Part shown: piece after piece, positions 11,175-23,778 of the stretch | Layout of the letters: each line of letters opens with the position of its first letter | How positions within the stretch are numbered: the first letter of the stretch is position 1 | Assembly (NCBI RefSeq): GCF_046630445.1 | Contig: NC_092338.1 | Coordinates: 152,506,501 to 152,570,500, forward strand | DNA length: 64,000 nucleotides | Origin: Rutidosis leptorrhynchoides | Taxonomy: Eukaryota; Streptophyta; Magnoliopsida; Asterales; Asteraceae | Reading direction: 5' to 3' | Program-made: the position numbers and the translations under genes | Notes under the pieces: generated by a model | What the model saw: only the letters and a program-made list of their open reading frames with translations | The model's database searches: none | Told to the model about the DNA's origin: nothing

Positions 11175-11639
11175 CCATTTTGGTGTAATCCTCGACTCAC
11201 TAAATGCCAACAAACCGACAAACCGATGCATAAATAGAAATGTTTTAGAAATTAAATTTCCATCTTAGTATATTACGCATTTCAAGAATTCGAAAATCAG
11301 GGTGCTCTAAACGTTTGAACCCATCAATTCATATGAATAAGATAAGATAATATACACATCAGTTTCTTATTCTCTACAATCCAAACTTAACACTTTACAA
11401 GCGATGTGTTCCAATCCATTCATGAACATATCAAAAGCTAAGTCCCAAGCTTTCTTGAAGCGGCAAAACCTCATGTTCATATAGGTAGTTTTCTTTAATC
11501 TTACTCCCGCAATGCAATTTTTCATGAAAAACTATTAAGAAGTTTAACTTCAACCTCACTTTATCTTACGGGTCCGAACACATACCTTGGGATCATATAT
11601 AATACATGTGTTCCAATCTTCAGAAACTTATAAAATGGG
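11175..11639. other. unassigned AT-rich sequence
   Basis: I find no convincing ORF, RNA gene or recognised element. It continues the pre-insertion locus interrupted by the Copia element. Confidence 0.4.
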
Positions 11640-12224
11640 AAGGACGTAGTATGAAAGTACTATAACTTGGTGGCTGTTAGAATCAGATTTCAGAAGAATA
11701 TAGCCAAAATTAGATCATTTACTACGGGAGATTTATAAATGAATTGCAAGTCCAATTTAGAGATTCTTGTGCTATTTTTTGAACAAACGGTTAGTTTGTT
11801 TGGTATGTACGCAGATCATCAACTTAGTTCCTAATGAAAATGATAATTCATTAAACGAAGATAAGAATAATAGTAGCACTACTGAAGGTGGTTTGCCTGT
11901 ATACAATCACGCACAAGTCGACCTCCAAATCAATACAACACTAATAAAGATCAGATTATTTTACTAAAGTCGAATTTCCAAAGTTTTGCGAGAAGATTTA
12001 TAGTCGTATATGTGAACAAATTTTCAAGGGTTGACTACTTTTCTGACAATGGGGTGACTGGCAGTAGTGAGAAGAAATTCGTATATATTGCAAGAAAAGA
12101 ATGTGGCACAGATCTTACAAGGAATCAAATTAAAGGCTTATGTGGACTCATTTCCACTGGGAGGACAAGAAATGGTTCCAAAAGTCCTAACTCATCCTTA
12201 GTCATGAACAACTTAACTAAATCT
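11640..12224 (+). pseudogene. gene-fragment duplicate, copy 2, interrupted by LINE
   Basis: This segment is homologous to 1320-1860. Here the frame is open from 11767 to 11967 and, after a short gap, from 12012 to 12230. The second stretch includes NKFSRVDYFSDNG and RTRNGSKSPNSS. The translations look like protein (charged, mixed composition), but I recognise no domain. The fragment ends at the target-site duplication of the LINE inserted at 12212-12224. The flanking sequence resumes at 15335. It may be an exon of a duplicated host gene or part of a larger transposon. Confidence 0.45.
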
Positions 12225-15200
12225 AGTTGATGCACTTGTATCATTACCATCAAATTGGAACAATATGTAATCTATCAATATAAATAAATCTGTTTGATGT
12301 ATAAAACAAAAACAAAAACAAAATTTGATTTGAGACAAAGAAAACTAACTGAACACGCATATCATGAACAACTTAAACAAAAAGCCCGCATCAAATGGTC
12401 CCTTGAGGGAGACGAAAACTCAAAGTTCTTCCACAATTACGTCAAAAGGAGAAACACGAAAAATAATATTTTCGGCATTTCAATTAATGGTTGTTGGTCG
12501 GAGGAACCAAACGCAATTAAAGATGAAATCTTCAACCATTACTCGAACATCTTCAAAGCTAATAATGATTCTTCATGCTCTTTCAACCTTCAATCAAAGA
12601 TCTTAAACGACAATGATAATGAGATGCTCGAAAACCCCTTTAGTGAATCCGAGATTTGGGAGGCAATTCGTTGTTGTAGTAGCTCTAAAGCACCCGGTCC
12701 GGACGGTTTCAATTTGAAATTCTACAAAAAATATTGGTGGTTAGTGAAGAATGATGTAGTTAACGCTTTCAACTGGTTTTGGTCAAATATGGAATTCTCC
12801 AAGGGGTGTAATGCTTCCTTTACCACACTCATCCCCAAAAAACATAACCCGCTAACCCCCAGTGACTTTCGCCCCATTAGCCTTATCGGGTCTTACTATA
12901 AAATTGTGGCAAAAGTTCTTTCAAAGAGACTCGAAAAGGTTATCCATAAACTCGTAGGTTCCGAACAAAGTGGATTCTTGAAAGGAAGATTTATTCTCGA
13001 TGGGGTTCTCATCGCAAACGAAACTATCGATGAACTCAAACGACAAAAAAGAAAAGGTTTCATTTTCAAGGTAGATTTCGAAAAGGCTTTTGATTGCCTA
13101 AAATGGGACTTCTTGATGGAAACCATGGAGAATATCGGGTTCGGTAATAGATGGAAAAAATGGATCTTCGCATGCCTTAGCTCCGCCTCAATATCCATTC
13201 TCGTTAACGGATCCCCAACCCGTGAATTCACCCCGGAACGAGGTGTTAGGCAAGGTGACCCACTCTCCCCCTTTTTATTCATAATTGCGACGGAAGGTTT
13301 AAACCTCCTTGTAAAGCGTGCCATGTTGTCGGGGCATTTCAAAGGGATAGAAGTCGGTAAAGAAAAAGTCATAATTTCGCACTTACAATACGCCGACGAT
13401 ACCATCTTTTTTGGTGAGTGGTCCCGTCACAACATATTGAACACCATGAAAATTCTCAAGTGCTTTGAAGATCTCTCGGGTCTAAAAGTTAACTTCCATA
13501 AAAGCAATCTATTCGGTGTTGGTGTTTCGAATGGGGACTTGGAAAGTATAGCTCTAAGAATCGGATGTAAAGCGGATGATTTTCCTTTTACCTACTTAGG
13601 TTTACCCATAGGAGTTAAGATGAACAAACCCACTCATTGGCTTCCGGTGGTGGACAAATTCAAAAAGCGACTCGCGGAGTGGAAATCAAAAACTTTATCT
13701 TTCGGAGGTCGGCTCACATTGGTAAAATCCGTTCTCTCTAGTCTTCCACTTTATTACTTTTCACTCTTCAAAGCCCCGTCCTCTATCTTAAAACAACTTG
13801 AATCGCTTCGTTGTAATTTTTTCTGGGGCGGGTCCGGGTCGAGTAAGAAAATATGTTGGGTTAAATGGGATGACACTTTACTACCTTACGACTCGGGAGG
13901 TTTAGACATTGGATCGCTTTCCGCCAAAAACCTAGCCTTGCTAGGAAAATGGTGGTGGCGGTTCAAATCGGAACCTTGCTCACTTTGGACTAAAGTGATT
14001 TCTAGTATTTACGGTAGGGACGGTGGGCTTGTCACTAACGACTTTTGCAGGTTTAAGAAACTCGGTGCCACTTGGTTTAACATCATCAATATCACTAAGG
14101 ATTTCGAGAAAGCTGGATGGGATTTTTCGCATATTTTTTGCAGGTTTCTAAAAGATGGAAAACGCACAGCTTTTTGGCACGACCGTTGGCTTGGGAGCTT
14201 CATTCTGAAAGAAAAATACCCCCGATTATTTGCACTTGATACTGATAAAAGTTGCACCGTCTTCGATCGGGTGGACTTAGCTGGGTCATCCTTTTCATTC
14301 AATGGCAGTTGGCTCCATTCTCCAAGGGGCAGAAGCGCTAGCGATATGGAGGAGCTATCAAGTTTGATCGAGAACTTTACTCCACCTCAGAATACTAATA
14401 ACGTTACCGAAGACTCGTGGTTTTGCACCCTAACAGATTCGGATAACTCTTTCACCAAACAAGTTTCGGCAAACTTAGACATGCTTCGTCTCCAACCTTC
14501 AACTGTAAAACCACCTACAAAACGCAACAGATCTGTCCCATTAAAAGTTGAACTTTTCGTTTGGCGAGCAAAACTTCATCGACTTCCAGTTAAACTCGAA
14601 CTTGACAAACGTGGTTTAGACCTCGGTTCGGTTCTTTGCAATATCTGCCAAGACTCGTCCGAGACAACCGAACATATTCTTGCCACATGCCCCCAGGTTA
14701 AAGCTATATGGTTGGATTTTTACAAATGGTGGAATTTTTCTCCCCCGGCAGAACTAAACGTCGCGGATTTATTTTCAAGTAGCTGCAGCTCCAGTCTCTC
14801 ATCGATAGGTTCAAAAATATGGGAAGCCACCAAGTGGGTCTGCGGTTATTCTATTTGGAGATATCGCAACCTAAAAATCTTTCAAAACCAAATCTGGGAC
14901 ATACCTTCAATTCTAGCGGATATCCAACTTTCATCCTTTAAATGGATTTCGGGTCGAATAAAGAAAGCTCAAATTCAATGGTCACAATGGCTCATTAACC
15001 CGAGCTCGTATTGCGTTGTTACATCAAGAGTGGGCATTGGCTAATACCCCACAGCATCCCCTATGCTTCTCGTGGCTAACCTTCTATAAGGCAAGATCTT
15101 CAGGGGTTAAACGGGCCTTGGAATTTATGCTTTGTCGCTGCTCGATCAGCACTGTGTACTACTTCGTGTCCCTACTCGATTCGTTGAGTCCCCTCTCCTG

Positions 15201-15334
15201 AGGGTTTTACTTATAGTCGGTTTTTAATTCCATTTGTCTAGTAGTTATAATCGTTGGATGTTTGTTACTTTTCAGGGATGTATAATGTACATATATTTAT
15301 ATATTAATAAAATTATTTTGCCTTTCAAAAAAAA
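12225..15334 (+). mobile_element. 5'-truncated L1-type LINE with 13-bp TSD
   Basis: The insertion is bracketed by the 13-bp direct repeat ACTTAACTAAATC at 12212-12224 and 15335-15347. The downstream copy follows an A-run (15327-15335), the 3' tail expected of target-primed reverse transcription. The body holds the RT and zf-RVT part of ORF2 and a 290-bp 3' UTR. ORF1 and the endonuclease domain are absent, so it is 5' truncated and cannot move on its own. The exact 5' junction within 12225-12300 is uncertain. Confidence 0.92.
12294..15044 (+). CDS. LINE ORF2 fragment: reverse transcriptase and zf-RVT
   Basis: This is an uninterrupted frame of 916 residues that starts in the linker after the missing endonuclease domain, so the Met used is not the native start. 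RT motifs in order are FRPISLIGSYYK, SGFLKGR, FKVDFEKAFDCLKW, RQGDPLSPFLF and LQYADDT (YADD at residues 366-369). A C-terminal zf-RVT domain near residues 745-830 has LFVWRAKLHRLP, then CNICQDSSETTEHI and C-P. The protein would make LINE cDNA at nicked chromosomal DNA. An ORF this long with no stop or frameshift in a truncated copy points to a recent insertion. Confidence 0.93.
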   Translation: MMYKTKTKTKFDLRQRKLTEHAYHEQLKQKARIKWSLEGDENSKFFHNYVKRRNTKNNIFGISINGCWSEEPNAIKDEIFNHYSNIFKANNDSSCSFNLQSKILNDNDNEMLENPFSESEIWEAIRCCSSSKAPGPDGFNLKFYKKYWWLVKNDVVNAFNWFWSNMEFSKGCNASFTTLIPKKHNPLTPSDFRPISLIGSYYKIVAKVLSKRLEKVIHKLVGSEQSGFLKGRFILDGVLIANETIDELKRQKRKGFIFKVDFEKAFDCLKWDFLMETMENIGFGNRWKKWIFACLSSASISILVNGSPTREFTPERGVRQGDPLSPFLFIIATEGLNLLVKRAMLSGHFKGIEVGKEKVIISHLQYADDTIFFGEWSRHNILNTMKILKCFEDLSGLKVNFHKSNLFGVGVSNGDLESIALRIGCKADDFPFTYLGLPIGVKMNKPTHWLPVVDKFKKRLAEWKSKTLSFGGRLTLVKSVLSSLPLYYFSLFKAPSSILKQLESLRCNFFWGGSGSSKKICWVKWDDTLLPYDSGGLDIGSLSAKNLALLGKWWWRFKSEPCSLWTKVISSIYGRDGGLVTNDFCRFKKLGATWFNIINITKDFEKAGWDFSHIFCRFLKDGKRTAFWHDRWLGSFILKEKYPRLFALDTDKSCTVFDRVDLAGSSFSFNGSWLHSPRGRSASDMEELSSLIENFTPPQNTNNVTEDSWFCTLTDSDNSFTKQVSANLDMLRLQPSTVKPPTKRNRSVPLKVELFVWRAKLHRLPVKLELDKRGLDLGSVLCNICQDSSETTEHILATCPQVKAIWLDFYKWWNFSPPAELNVADLFSSSCSSSLSSIGSKIWEATKWVCGYSIWRYRNLKIFQNQIWDIPSILADIQLSSFKWISGRIKKAQIQWSQWLINPSSYCVVTSRVGIG

Positions 15335-15347
15335 ACTTAACTAAATC

Positions 15348-17877
<2,530 letters not shown>

Positions 17878-18020
17878 ATTTGATGCACAGTTATTAGACG
17901 AATGTACTCTATGCTCATTTGGCAACTTAAGGATTCAAACTAAGAAGGTATCTCAGGTTTGATTTTCGTTTATTAGTTTTCTTTGGAAAATTTTATTTTC
18001 TAGATGTTGTTTTTCTTGTT

Positions 18021-18130
18021 TAGTGCCCTTAACATATATTATTTATCCCTCTTCCCCAATTTAAACATTTAGATTTAGTGCCCTTAACATGTATTATTTA
18101 TCCCTCTTCCCCAATTTAAACATTTAGATC
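18021..18130. repeat. 55-bp tandem duplication
   Basis: Two near-perfect copies, 18021-18075 and 18076-18130, each begin TAGTGCCCTTAACAT and end ACATTTAGAT. One substitution is visible (CATATATT versus CATGTATT). Confidence 0.9.
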
Positions 18131-18194
18131 TTGTTGATTGTTTCATCGTCCTCTCGATTAATTTGATACTACTGATAACAAGGTGGGTACCTCA

Positions 18195-18403
18195 CGATTA
18201 TTCTGATACTGCCGATAACAGGGTGTGTAGACTAAAAATCTCTTTGTGATCTTAAACAAGCCTGTGGAAAGTGGAATGAGAAGTTTATTAGTGCTTTGAT
18301 TGATAATGATTTTGAGCATAAAAAGAGTGATTATTCTTGATTATCAAATCAAAGAATGGTGTGTTTGTGGCTTTCTTAGTGTATGTTGATGACATTGTTG
18401 TTA
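18195..18403 (+). pseudogene. decayed Copia reverse transcriptase fragment
   Basis: Translated pieces read DNRVCRL, then SLCDLKQACGKWNEKF, then KSKNGVFVAFLVYVDDIVVT. These are consecutive blocks of the Copia RT domain including the YVDD catalytic motif. The frame shifts near 18236 and near 18338. A 39-bp imperfect duplication precedes it. Nothing else of the element is recognisable. Confidence 0.8.
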
Positions 18404-18594
18404 CATTCATTCCATTGTACATTCATTCATATACATTTTCTTTAAATCAGTACCCCATTTTTTATTTGTTTATGTTTAAGTCCCGCAAAGTCGCGGTCAT
18501 ATACATTTCTTTTAAATTTATATCTCATTTTTATTCACTTATGTTCAAGTTACACGATATAGCGATTTATAAGCTAGTTATGTATATATTATTA

Positions 18595-19310
18595 TATTCT
18601 ATATTATAATATAATATTAGATATTATATTTAGGACAAAACTAGCAAAAATTGGACCGCGCGTTGCTGCGGTTGTATTTGGATATACGTTGTTTGATTCC
18701 TAATAGATTTAATGGGTTACACGTTTTTAATGTATTTTATGAAGCTAATGTGGAGCTAGAACTAAGGGGAGGAATTGGGAAAAAAAACAAATGAGGCGGT
18801 AATTTCTAACTTAGCAGGTGCTCTACACATCAACATGGTTAGCGTTTTTAAAAAGTGTCTATTTTGAGTATAGCCAGTTGCGTTTTTTGGGTAAAATTAT
18901 TTCGAGTTTAATGGTGATGGCGGTGGAAAATAGCTCTCAGCGAATAGGAAATGTATATGTATAAAAGTTAAGGGAAAATGGTTAACTTTTTAAAAAAAAG
19001 CGTCGGTTTTGATCGTAGTGAGTTGCGTTGCGTTCGTAAAATTATTTCGAGTTTAACGATGGTGTCGGCGGAAAATAACTCGCGGCGGGTTGAAAGATAA
19101 GACCCGTTAAAAATTAAGGTGGGTTGTTAGATTAAATTGAAATTAGAAAATTAGTTTTCATTTTACACCCTTAAATGGAGGGCAAGTTTGTATAATATGT
19201 TGAAGTTTTGGGGGATGAAGCATAAATGTTGTGTTTTTATTTTTTTTGTCGTTTGAGAAGCCATGAGGGGTGAAAACTACCAAAAACCCCATGGCTATTA
19301 GTATGTATGG
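18595..19310 (+). mobile_element. possible non-autonomous Helitron-like or unclassified element
   Basis: The 5' part is TATA-rich and leads into GGACCGCGCGTTGCTGCGGT, a GC-rich motif often seen near the start of plant non-autonomous Helitrons. The 3' part has a short hairpin (CCATG-GGGG paired with CCCC-ATGG, 19261-19293) followed by CTATTAG. Two internal segments, 18855-18960 and 19005-19110, are imperfect duplicates (AAAATTATTTCGAGTTTAA). The expected CTRR end and A/T insertion site are not clean. Confidence 0.3.
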
Positions 19311-19361
19311 TAAAAATAAGTTAGATTAATTATCGTATGATCGCTTTATGAAAGTCAACGT

Positions 19362-19556
19362 TGAAAAAAAAGCGAGACGGGGTCGAGATGGTAGGAACCT
19401 TAAAACGTCGCAACGGAGAAAACGAGATCGAGGCGGACGTTGACCAGCGTTGGCTTTATCAAACATAAACATTTATGTTTGAAATGTTAATTTTTGAATT
19501 TATTTAAAAACTCAACGTCGGTCTCTCGACCCGTCTCGGCCGTTTTTTTACCGTCT
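19362..19556. repeat. inverted repeat, small MITE-like
   Basis: The arm GAAAAAAAAGCGAGACGGGG followed by TCGAGA (from about 19362) is mirrored by TCTCGACCCGTCTCGGCCGT followed by a T-run (19531-19556), leaving a loop of about 140 bases. The flanking ends are unresolved. Confidence 0.45.
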
Positions 19557-19636
19557 CGACCGTTTTTGATCGTCTTTTTGGCCATGTTAACCGTTATTTA
19601 AGTGTTGACCGTATTTTAATCGTTTCTAGGTTCGTT

Positions 19637-20315
19637 CAGTGGCGAAACTTGAAAGAATGAGGGCAAAAATTATTTTATGCGTAAATCATATTTAATAAAA
19701 GAAAATGTATTTCTTCTTATTAAATAAATAATATAAAGTTAACTTTATAATATTTCAAATATAAAGTTATTTCAAATATAAAAATATTTATCACTATTCT
19801 TTTATTTTAATTAATTTAAATATATTTTATCACTATAAATATTTTACTTTCATCCTATTTTAAACTACAAAATTCTCTCATTCTCACTTAATTAAATATC
19901 ATACTTTAAATTTTCATGGTTCCGTAGTCAGTCACGTTCGACATTTATACCGGTAGATTTTTTAACCGAAGACATAAAAGAGTACTACGGTGGTCGAAAC
20001 ACACGTTGATCGATATTAACATTAACGACTTTAAATTGTCTGAATATTTATGAGATTTTTTAAGGAGAATCGTCAATTTCGAAGCATCGGAGTTTGCCTA
20101 TTTTGATGAAGACGAGCAAGAACTCGTGTCCCTTAAGGAAAAAAAAAATGATATGAAATAATCGGCAAAGTTGTGATAAGCTCATATCCTGATAAAGTTG
20201 GCTAATTTCTTACCAGCAAGGTACAATTCAACTATAAACAAAACTAAACGATGAATTCACCGAGCTTGAACGTTTAGCTTAATCGATATTCTGTATTTTT
20301 ACGAACCCATCTTAA
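19637..20315. other. AT-rich intergenic sequence with a hAT-like terminal motif
   Basis: CAGTGGCGAAACTT at 19637 resembles a hAT terminal inverted repeat, but no partner end was found. The rest is AT-rich. The last 150 bases before the B3 gene stop codon would be its 3' UTR. Confidence 0.35.
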
Positions 20316-21542
20316 TTAAGCATGAATAATTGCAAAGCAAACTTGGTCGTCAACGCCCCGAAACGACCAAACCTGAATGTTCATATCTTTCAACAATTTA
20401 TTTTGTTCCACAAACGCATTCCACATCGTTTTCAACACATAATTAGTCGCCCGACCCATCTGCCATAATGTAAGATTCAAATTCAATTTACGCCTTCTTG
20501 AATTGAAAACCGTCACGCTTAAATTTCTGCTATTCCTTTCCATGATCATCCTATCATTTGAATTCAACAACTCGAAATCTGAATCCTCTAATTGTTTCCC
20601 AGGCATTAACAACCGTCCTAGATTTGGATCCACATCTGATTTCGTTAGTTTCTTCTTGATGAACAACTTTGCCTGGGTACCACCACTGCTCGTTATAAAG
20701 TCTTTCACATTATCCACCCTAATAATTAATTCATCACGGTTGATCATTCCCAAACTAGGGTTTGCAGAAAACACAACATCAGATACTTTGATAATATCGT
20801 TTTTCTCGAAATCCATCGAAACATCATCTTTTTGATCACCAACATTCATCTTATTAGCACCATCAGTATTAAGGTTTCTTGAATAGTTTTCAAGATTAGA
20901 TTTTTTTGAACACCCAGTATAATTTCTTGAACCCAAGATCTCAATATTATCCGTTAACTCCATGATGACGCCATCTTCTTGATCACCAACATTCATCTTC
21001 TTAAAATCAGTCCCAAGGTTTCTTGAATAATTTCCAGAATTGGGTTTTTTAGAAAATCTTGAACCCAAAAATTCGATATTTTTTAACTCCGTGATGACGT
21101 CATCATCACGCTGATCACCAACATACATCATACTGGAATTACAACTAGGGTTATTTATATTTCTTGAATCTTGTAACTTTCTTTTTTTGTTACAAGATTC
21201 TACTACTAGGGTTTCAGAATGTGGTGGTGATTCGATAGGAACAATTACTGAAGAAGGTGATTCTTGATCACGAACACACCTTTTCCCCCCGAATTTGATA
21301 ACAATTCGCTTTTTAGTTGGAAGATTCTTATTATGAACAGCAGCAGAAATAGGAATGGTATTAGCGAAATTACCAGTCTTTTTTACTTGATTTTGACTAC
21401 GAAGTTTTGCAAGCATACCCATAACTCTAACTTCAGTAGCAATGTCATCTTTGAAACCCATAATTGACAACATCTGAGCGAATATGTTCTTCTTCTTCTT
21501 CTTCTTACATCTTCTTTCATTTATTCTCTTACTCTTCGCCAT
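20316..21542 (-). CDS. B3 domain-containing protein (plant-specific, DUF313-like)
   Basis: This is an intronless frame of 408 residues. The C-terminal 291-408 region matches the plant B3/DUF313 type: LFIKKKLTKSDVDPNLGRLL, then LTLWQMGRATNYVLKTMWNA, then VWSFRGVDDQVCFAIIH. B3 domains bind DNA, so a nuclear transcription factor role is likely but the target is unknown. The N-terminus is basic, with six Lys at 13-18 as a possible nuclear signal. Residues 139-250 hold three diverged tandem units, each opening M(Y/N)VGDQ, with ELT-NIEILGSR and NYSRNL blocks in the first two. The start is the first Met of the frame, with GCG after it. It is the only convincing resident host gene in the window, and neighbours on both sides are transposons. 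Confidence 0.82.
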   Translation of the reverse strand: MAKSKRINERRCKKKKKKNIFAQMLSIMGFKDDIATEVRVMGMLAKLRSQNQVKKTGNFANTIPISAAVHNKNLPTKKRIVIKFGGKRCVRDQESPSSVIVPIESPPHSETLVVESCNKKRKLQDSRNINNPSCNSSMMYVGDQRDDDVITELKNIEFLGSRFSKKPNSGNYSRNLGTDFKKMNVGDQEDGVIMELTDNIEILGSRNYTGCSKKSNLENYSRNLNTDGANKMNVGDQKDDVSMDFEKNDIIKVSDVVFSANPSLGMINRDELIIRVDNVKDFITSSGGTQAKLFIKKKLTKSDVDPNLGRLLMPGKQLEDSDFELLNSNDRMIMERNSRNLSVTVFNSRRRKLNLNLTLWQMGRATNYVLKTMWNAFVEQNKLLKDMNIQVWSFRGVDDQVCFAIIHA

Positions 21543-21798
21543 TGATTAATATTGATTAACAGACTGTTAATTAATTAATGGAATGAGAACTTGTGTATTA
21601 TTTTTGTGGTATTAATATTATCGGCTTTTCAATAAAAAAAATTAATGGAATGAGAACGGATGAGAGATGGTTTTTTTAAAGAAGTGTTAAACTTAAAAGT
21701 GAGAGAGAAATTGAAGTAGAGAGATGATTATGAAAGATGGTGTTGTTCTTGTTTTATTTATTTATGGAAATTAAAGATTAAAGGATTGTTGTATGACA
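21543..21798 (-). promoter_or_regulatory. probable 5' UTR and core promoter of the B3 gene
   Basis: Read on the minus strand, this contains pyrimidine-rich patches (CTCTCTAC, TTTCTCTCTCAC at about 21700-21725) like the Y patches of plant core promoters, then an AT-rich leader up to the ATG. A precise TATA box or start site cannot be fixed. Dispersed repeat copy B begins immediately upstream. Confidence 0.35.
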
Positions 21799-22170
21799 TC
21801 CAACGGTATAAAAATATGTACAAAAGCCCTCTTAAATTTCTTGAGAAAAGCCCACAAGTCCTTTAAATGGATTCAGTTTGTACTAGCCCACATTCGTTTG
21901 TTTCCTAAACCCAACTTAAGGCACAAGCTTAAATTTGAGAATTCCGTTAACCTTCACAACAACTTGTAACGGGTAGAGTTTTACTTTAATTTGGTAAAAC
22001 CCAATTTATTTTTTGTTAACAACCTATGTGAAATTGTGATTGTTTATTTTATTGCTTCACTTAAAGTTGTTTAATTGGAAATCTTATAAATAAAATAATG
22101 ATTAACCATTTGAAATGTGAATATATTAGTTAAAGAATGCAACTTAGCTTATCCACTGTTAAATTACAAG
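21799..22170. repeat. dispersed repeat, copy B
   Basis: Same repeat as 1-310, in the same orientation, with an extra segment (about 21908-22000) not in copy A. It lies just upstream of the B3 gene. Confidence 0.6.
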
Positions 22171-22488
22171 GTTTTTATATATGTAAACCTAACAAATTAC
22201 GTATAAATGATATTTAATGTTAATATTATTAACAAATCTAACTTTAAAAATCATATAATGTATATTATCATTAGCATATCCGAGTAGCATTTAGCACTTT
22301 AGCATATACTTTATAGGAAATGTTCGAAAGTTTATGGATAAAATATACATGTATGTATAATTAATCTACATCAATATTTATACTATGGAATTTACTTATA
22401 TGTAAAAAAAATTATGACTTTAAAGTTTCTGTAGTTATGTATCTTTTGTGATTTTTGTTTACACAATTACATAGTTAAAAACATCTTT
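22171..22488. other. AT-rich spacer
   Basis: No ORF, repeat family or RNA gene recognised. Confidence 0.35.
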
Positions 22489-22500
22489 TCAACGATAATA

Positions 22501-23547
22501 TATTTTTTTTTTTGACCAGCAAAAGTAGAATTTATTATTAAATCTTCCTAGCAAGATGCTAGAAAGTAATCACAAACAATTACAACGGCCTCATTAGCCA
22601 CGAGTCCCAACGCATACTATATTTACCTCTAATACATAGCCAATTATATGAATAACTACGAATAGAGTCGAATAACAAATCTTTCTTCAACGAGCAGGAT
22701 CCAAACAAAACATCATTTCGGTACCTCCAAACATGCTACAGATAGCACGCCATGATGACATATAGCTTGATCTTTGCGTCTGATGAACTCGGCCAAGCAT
22801 CATACCATTCGATCCATGACTCCCACGAATCAAAAACAACTAAAGCATCTACGTCGATCCAACACTTGATCTTCCTCCATAAATCACAAGCAAGTGAACA
22901 ACCAAACAATACGTGCGATAAGGATTCCACCCTGTAGTCACAACTCACACACCCAATATCGTTAATTTCCAAACCACGCGAAGAAATATTTAGTCGAGTC
23001 GGTAATCTATCCCAAGCTACTCTCCAAATAAAGACATTTACTTTTCGAGTTAGTTGCTTGAACCATCTTGTCTTTTTGTCCGACATAGGTAATATACCAT
23101 TATCAATATACCATCTAGTAGAACTAACAGTGAATAGACCATCCGGTGCCAACATCCATTCCCATCGATCCTCGACATTTATACAAATGAGATTATCCAG
23201 ATCCGAAATCAGAACCTGGAGTAAGGATTCATTGCGTGGTCCAATCTTAGGTCGACACCAATTCCACCTCCATTCGCCATCTACGAATCTGTCAGCTAGA
23301 ACACAATTTGCGTTTGTATCTAAGTGAAATAGCCTACTATACGTCAAATAAAGTGGCCCATCACCTCTCCAACTGTCTTTCCAAAAATGAACCGAAGACC
23401 CATTGCCCACCTTAACCCGAAGTGTGCTACTCGGAATCAACGTGTCTTGTTTGGCCTTCAAAAAATGCTTAACAATAACTAACCATGTGCTTGATCCACT
23501 AGTAAAATGGCCATCAAATCCTCCCTGTTGACCATATATTACCCTGA
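22501..23547 (-). mobile_element. truncated LINE, 3' end only
   Basis: The segment sits between TCAACGATAATA (22489-22500) and TCAACGGTAATA (23548-23559), a 12-bp target duplication with one mismatch. A T-run at 22503-22513 is the poly(A) tail in minus orientation. The mismatch suggests an older insertion than the LINE at 12225. Confidence 0.8.
22736..23547 (-). pseudogene. LINE ORF2 C-terminus with zf-RVT domain
   Basis: The frame is open for about 270 residues with no native start, because the 5' truncation falls at IRVIYGQQGG. It covers the region after the RT core. The zf-RVT domain reads FIWRVAWDRLPTRLNISSRG, then CVSCDYRVESLSHVLFGC. It lacks RT and endonuclease and is therefore inactive. 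Confidence 0.85.
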
Positions 23548-23559
23548 TCAACGGTAATA

Positions 23560-23778
23560 ATTTTATTAATTGAAAAAAGTTTTGTTAGAAACTAACAAAT
23601 ACAATGACACCAAAAAACTAACATAACTTACACTATAAAGCAATAGATGCCACTCCAATAAACTGCAAATTCAAAATTCACCCCTGATAATTTCAACCCA
23701 ACCTCAGTTAGATTCCGCAAAAAATTCTAGCGACGAGAGTCATAAACAAAAGAACACTGTGAAGTAACAACTTGAACC
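23560..23778. other. unassigned spacer
   Basis: No feature recognised between the LINE and the hAT remnant. Confidence 0.35.

Noticed and set aside
12896..13405. 169-codon frame on the minus strand in the LINE
   Set aside because: Antisense shadow of the LINE RT frame, whose catalytic motifs are clear.
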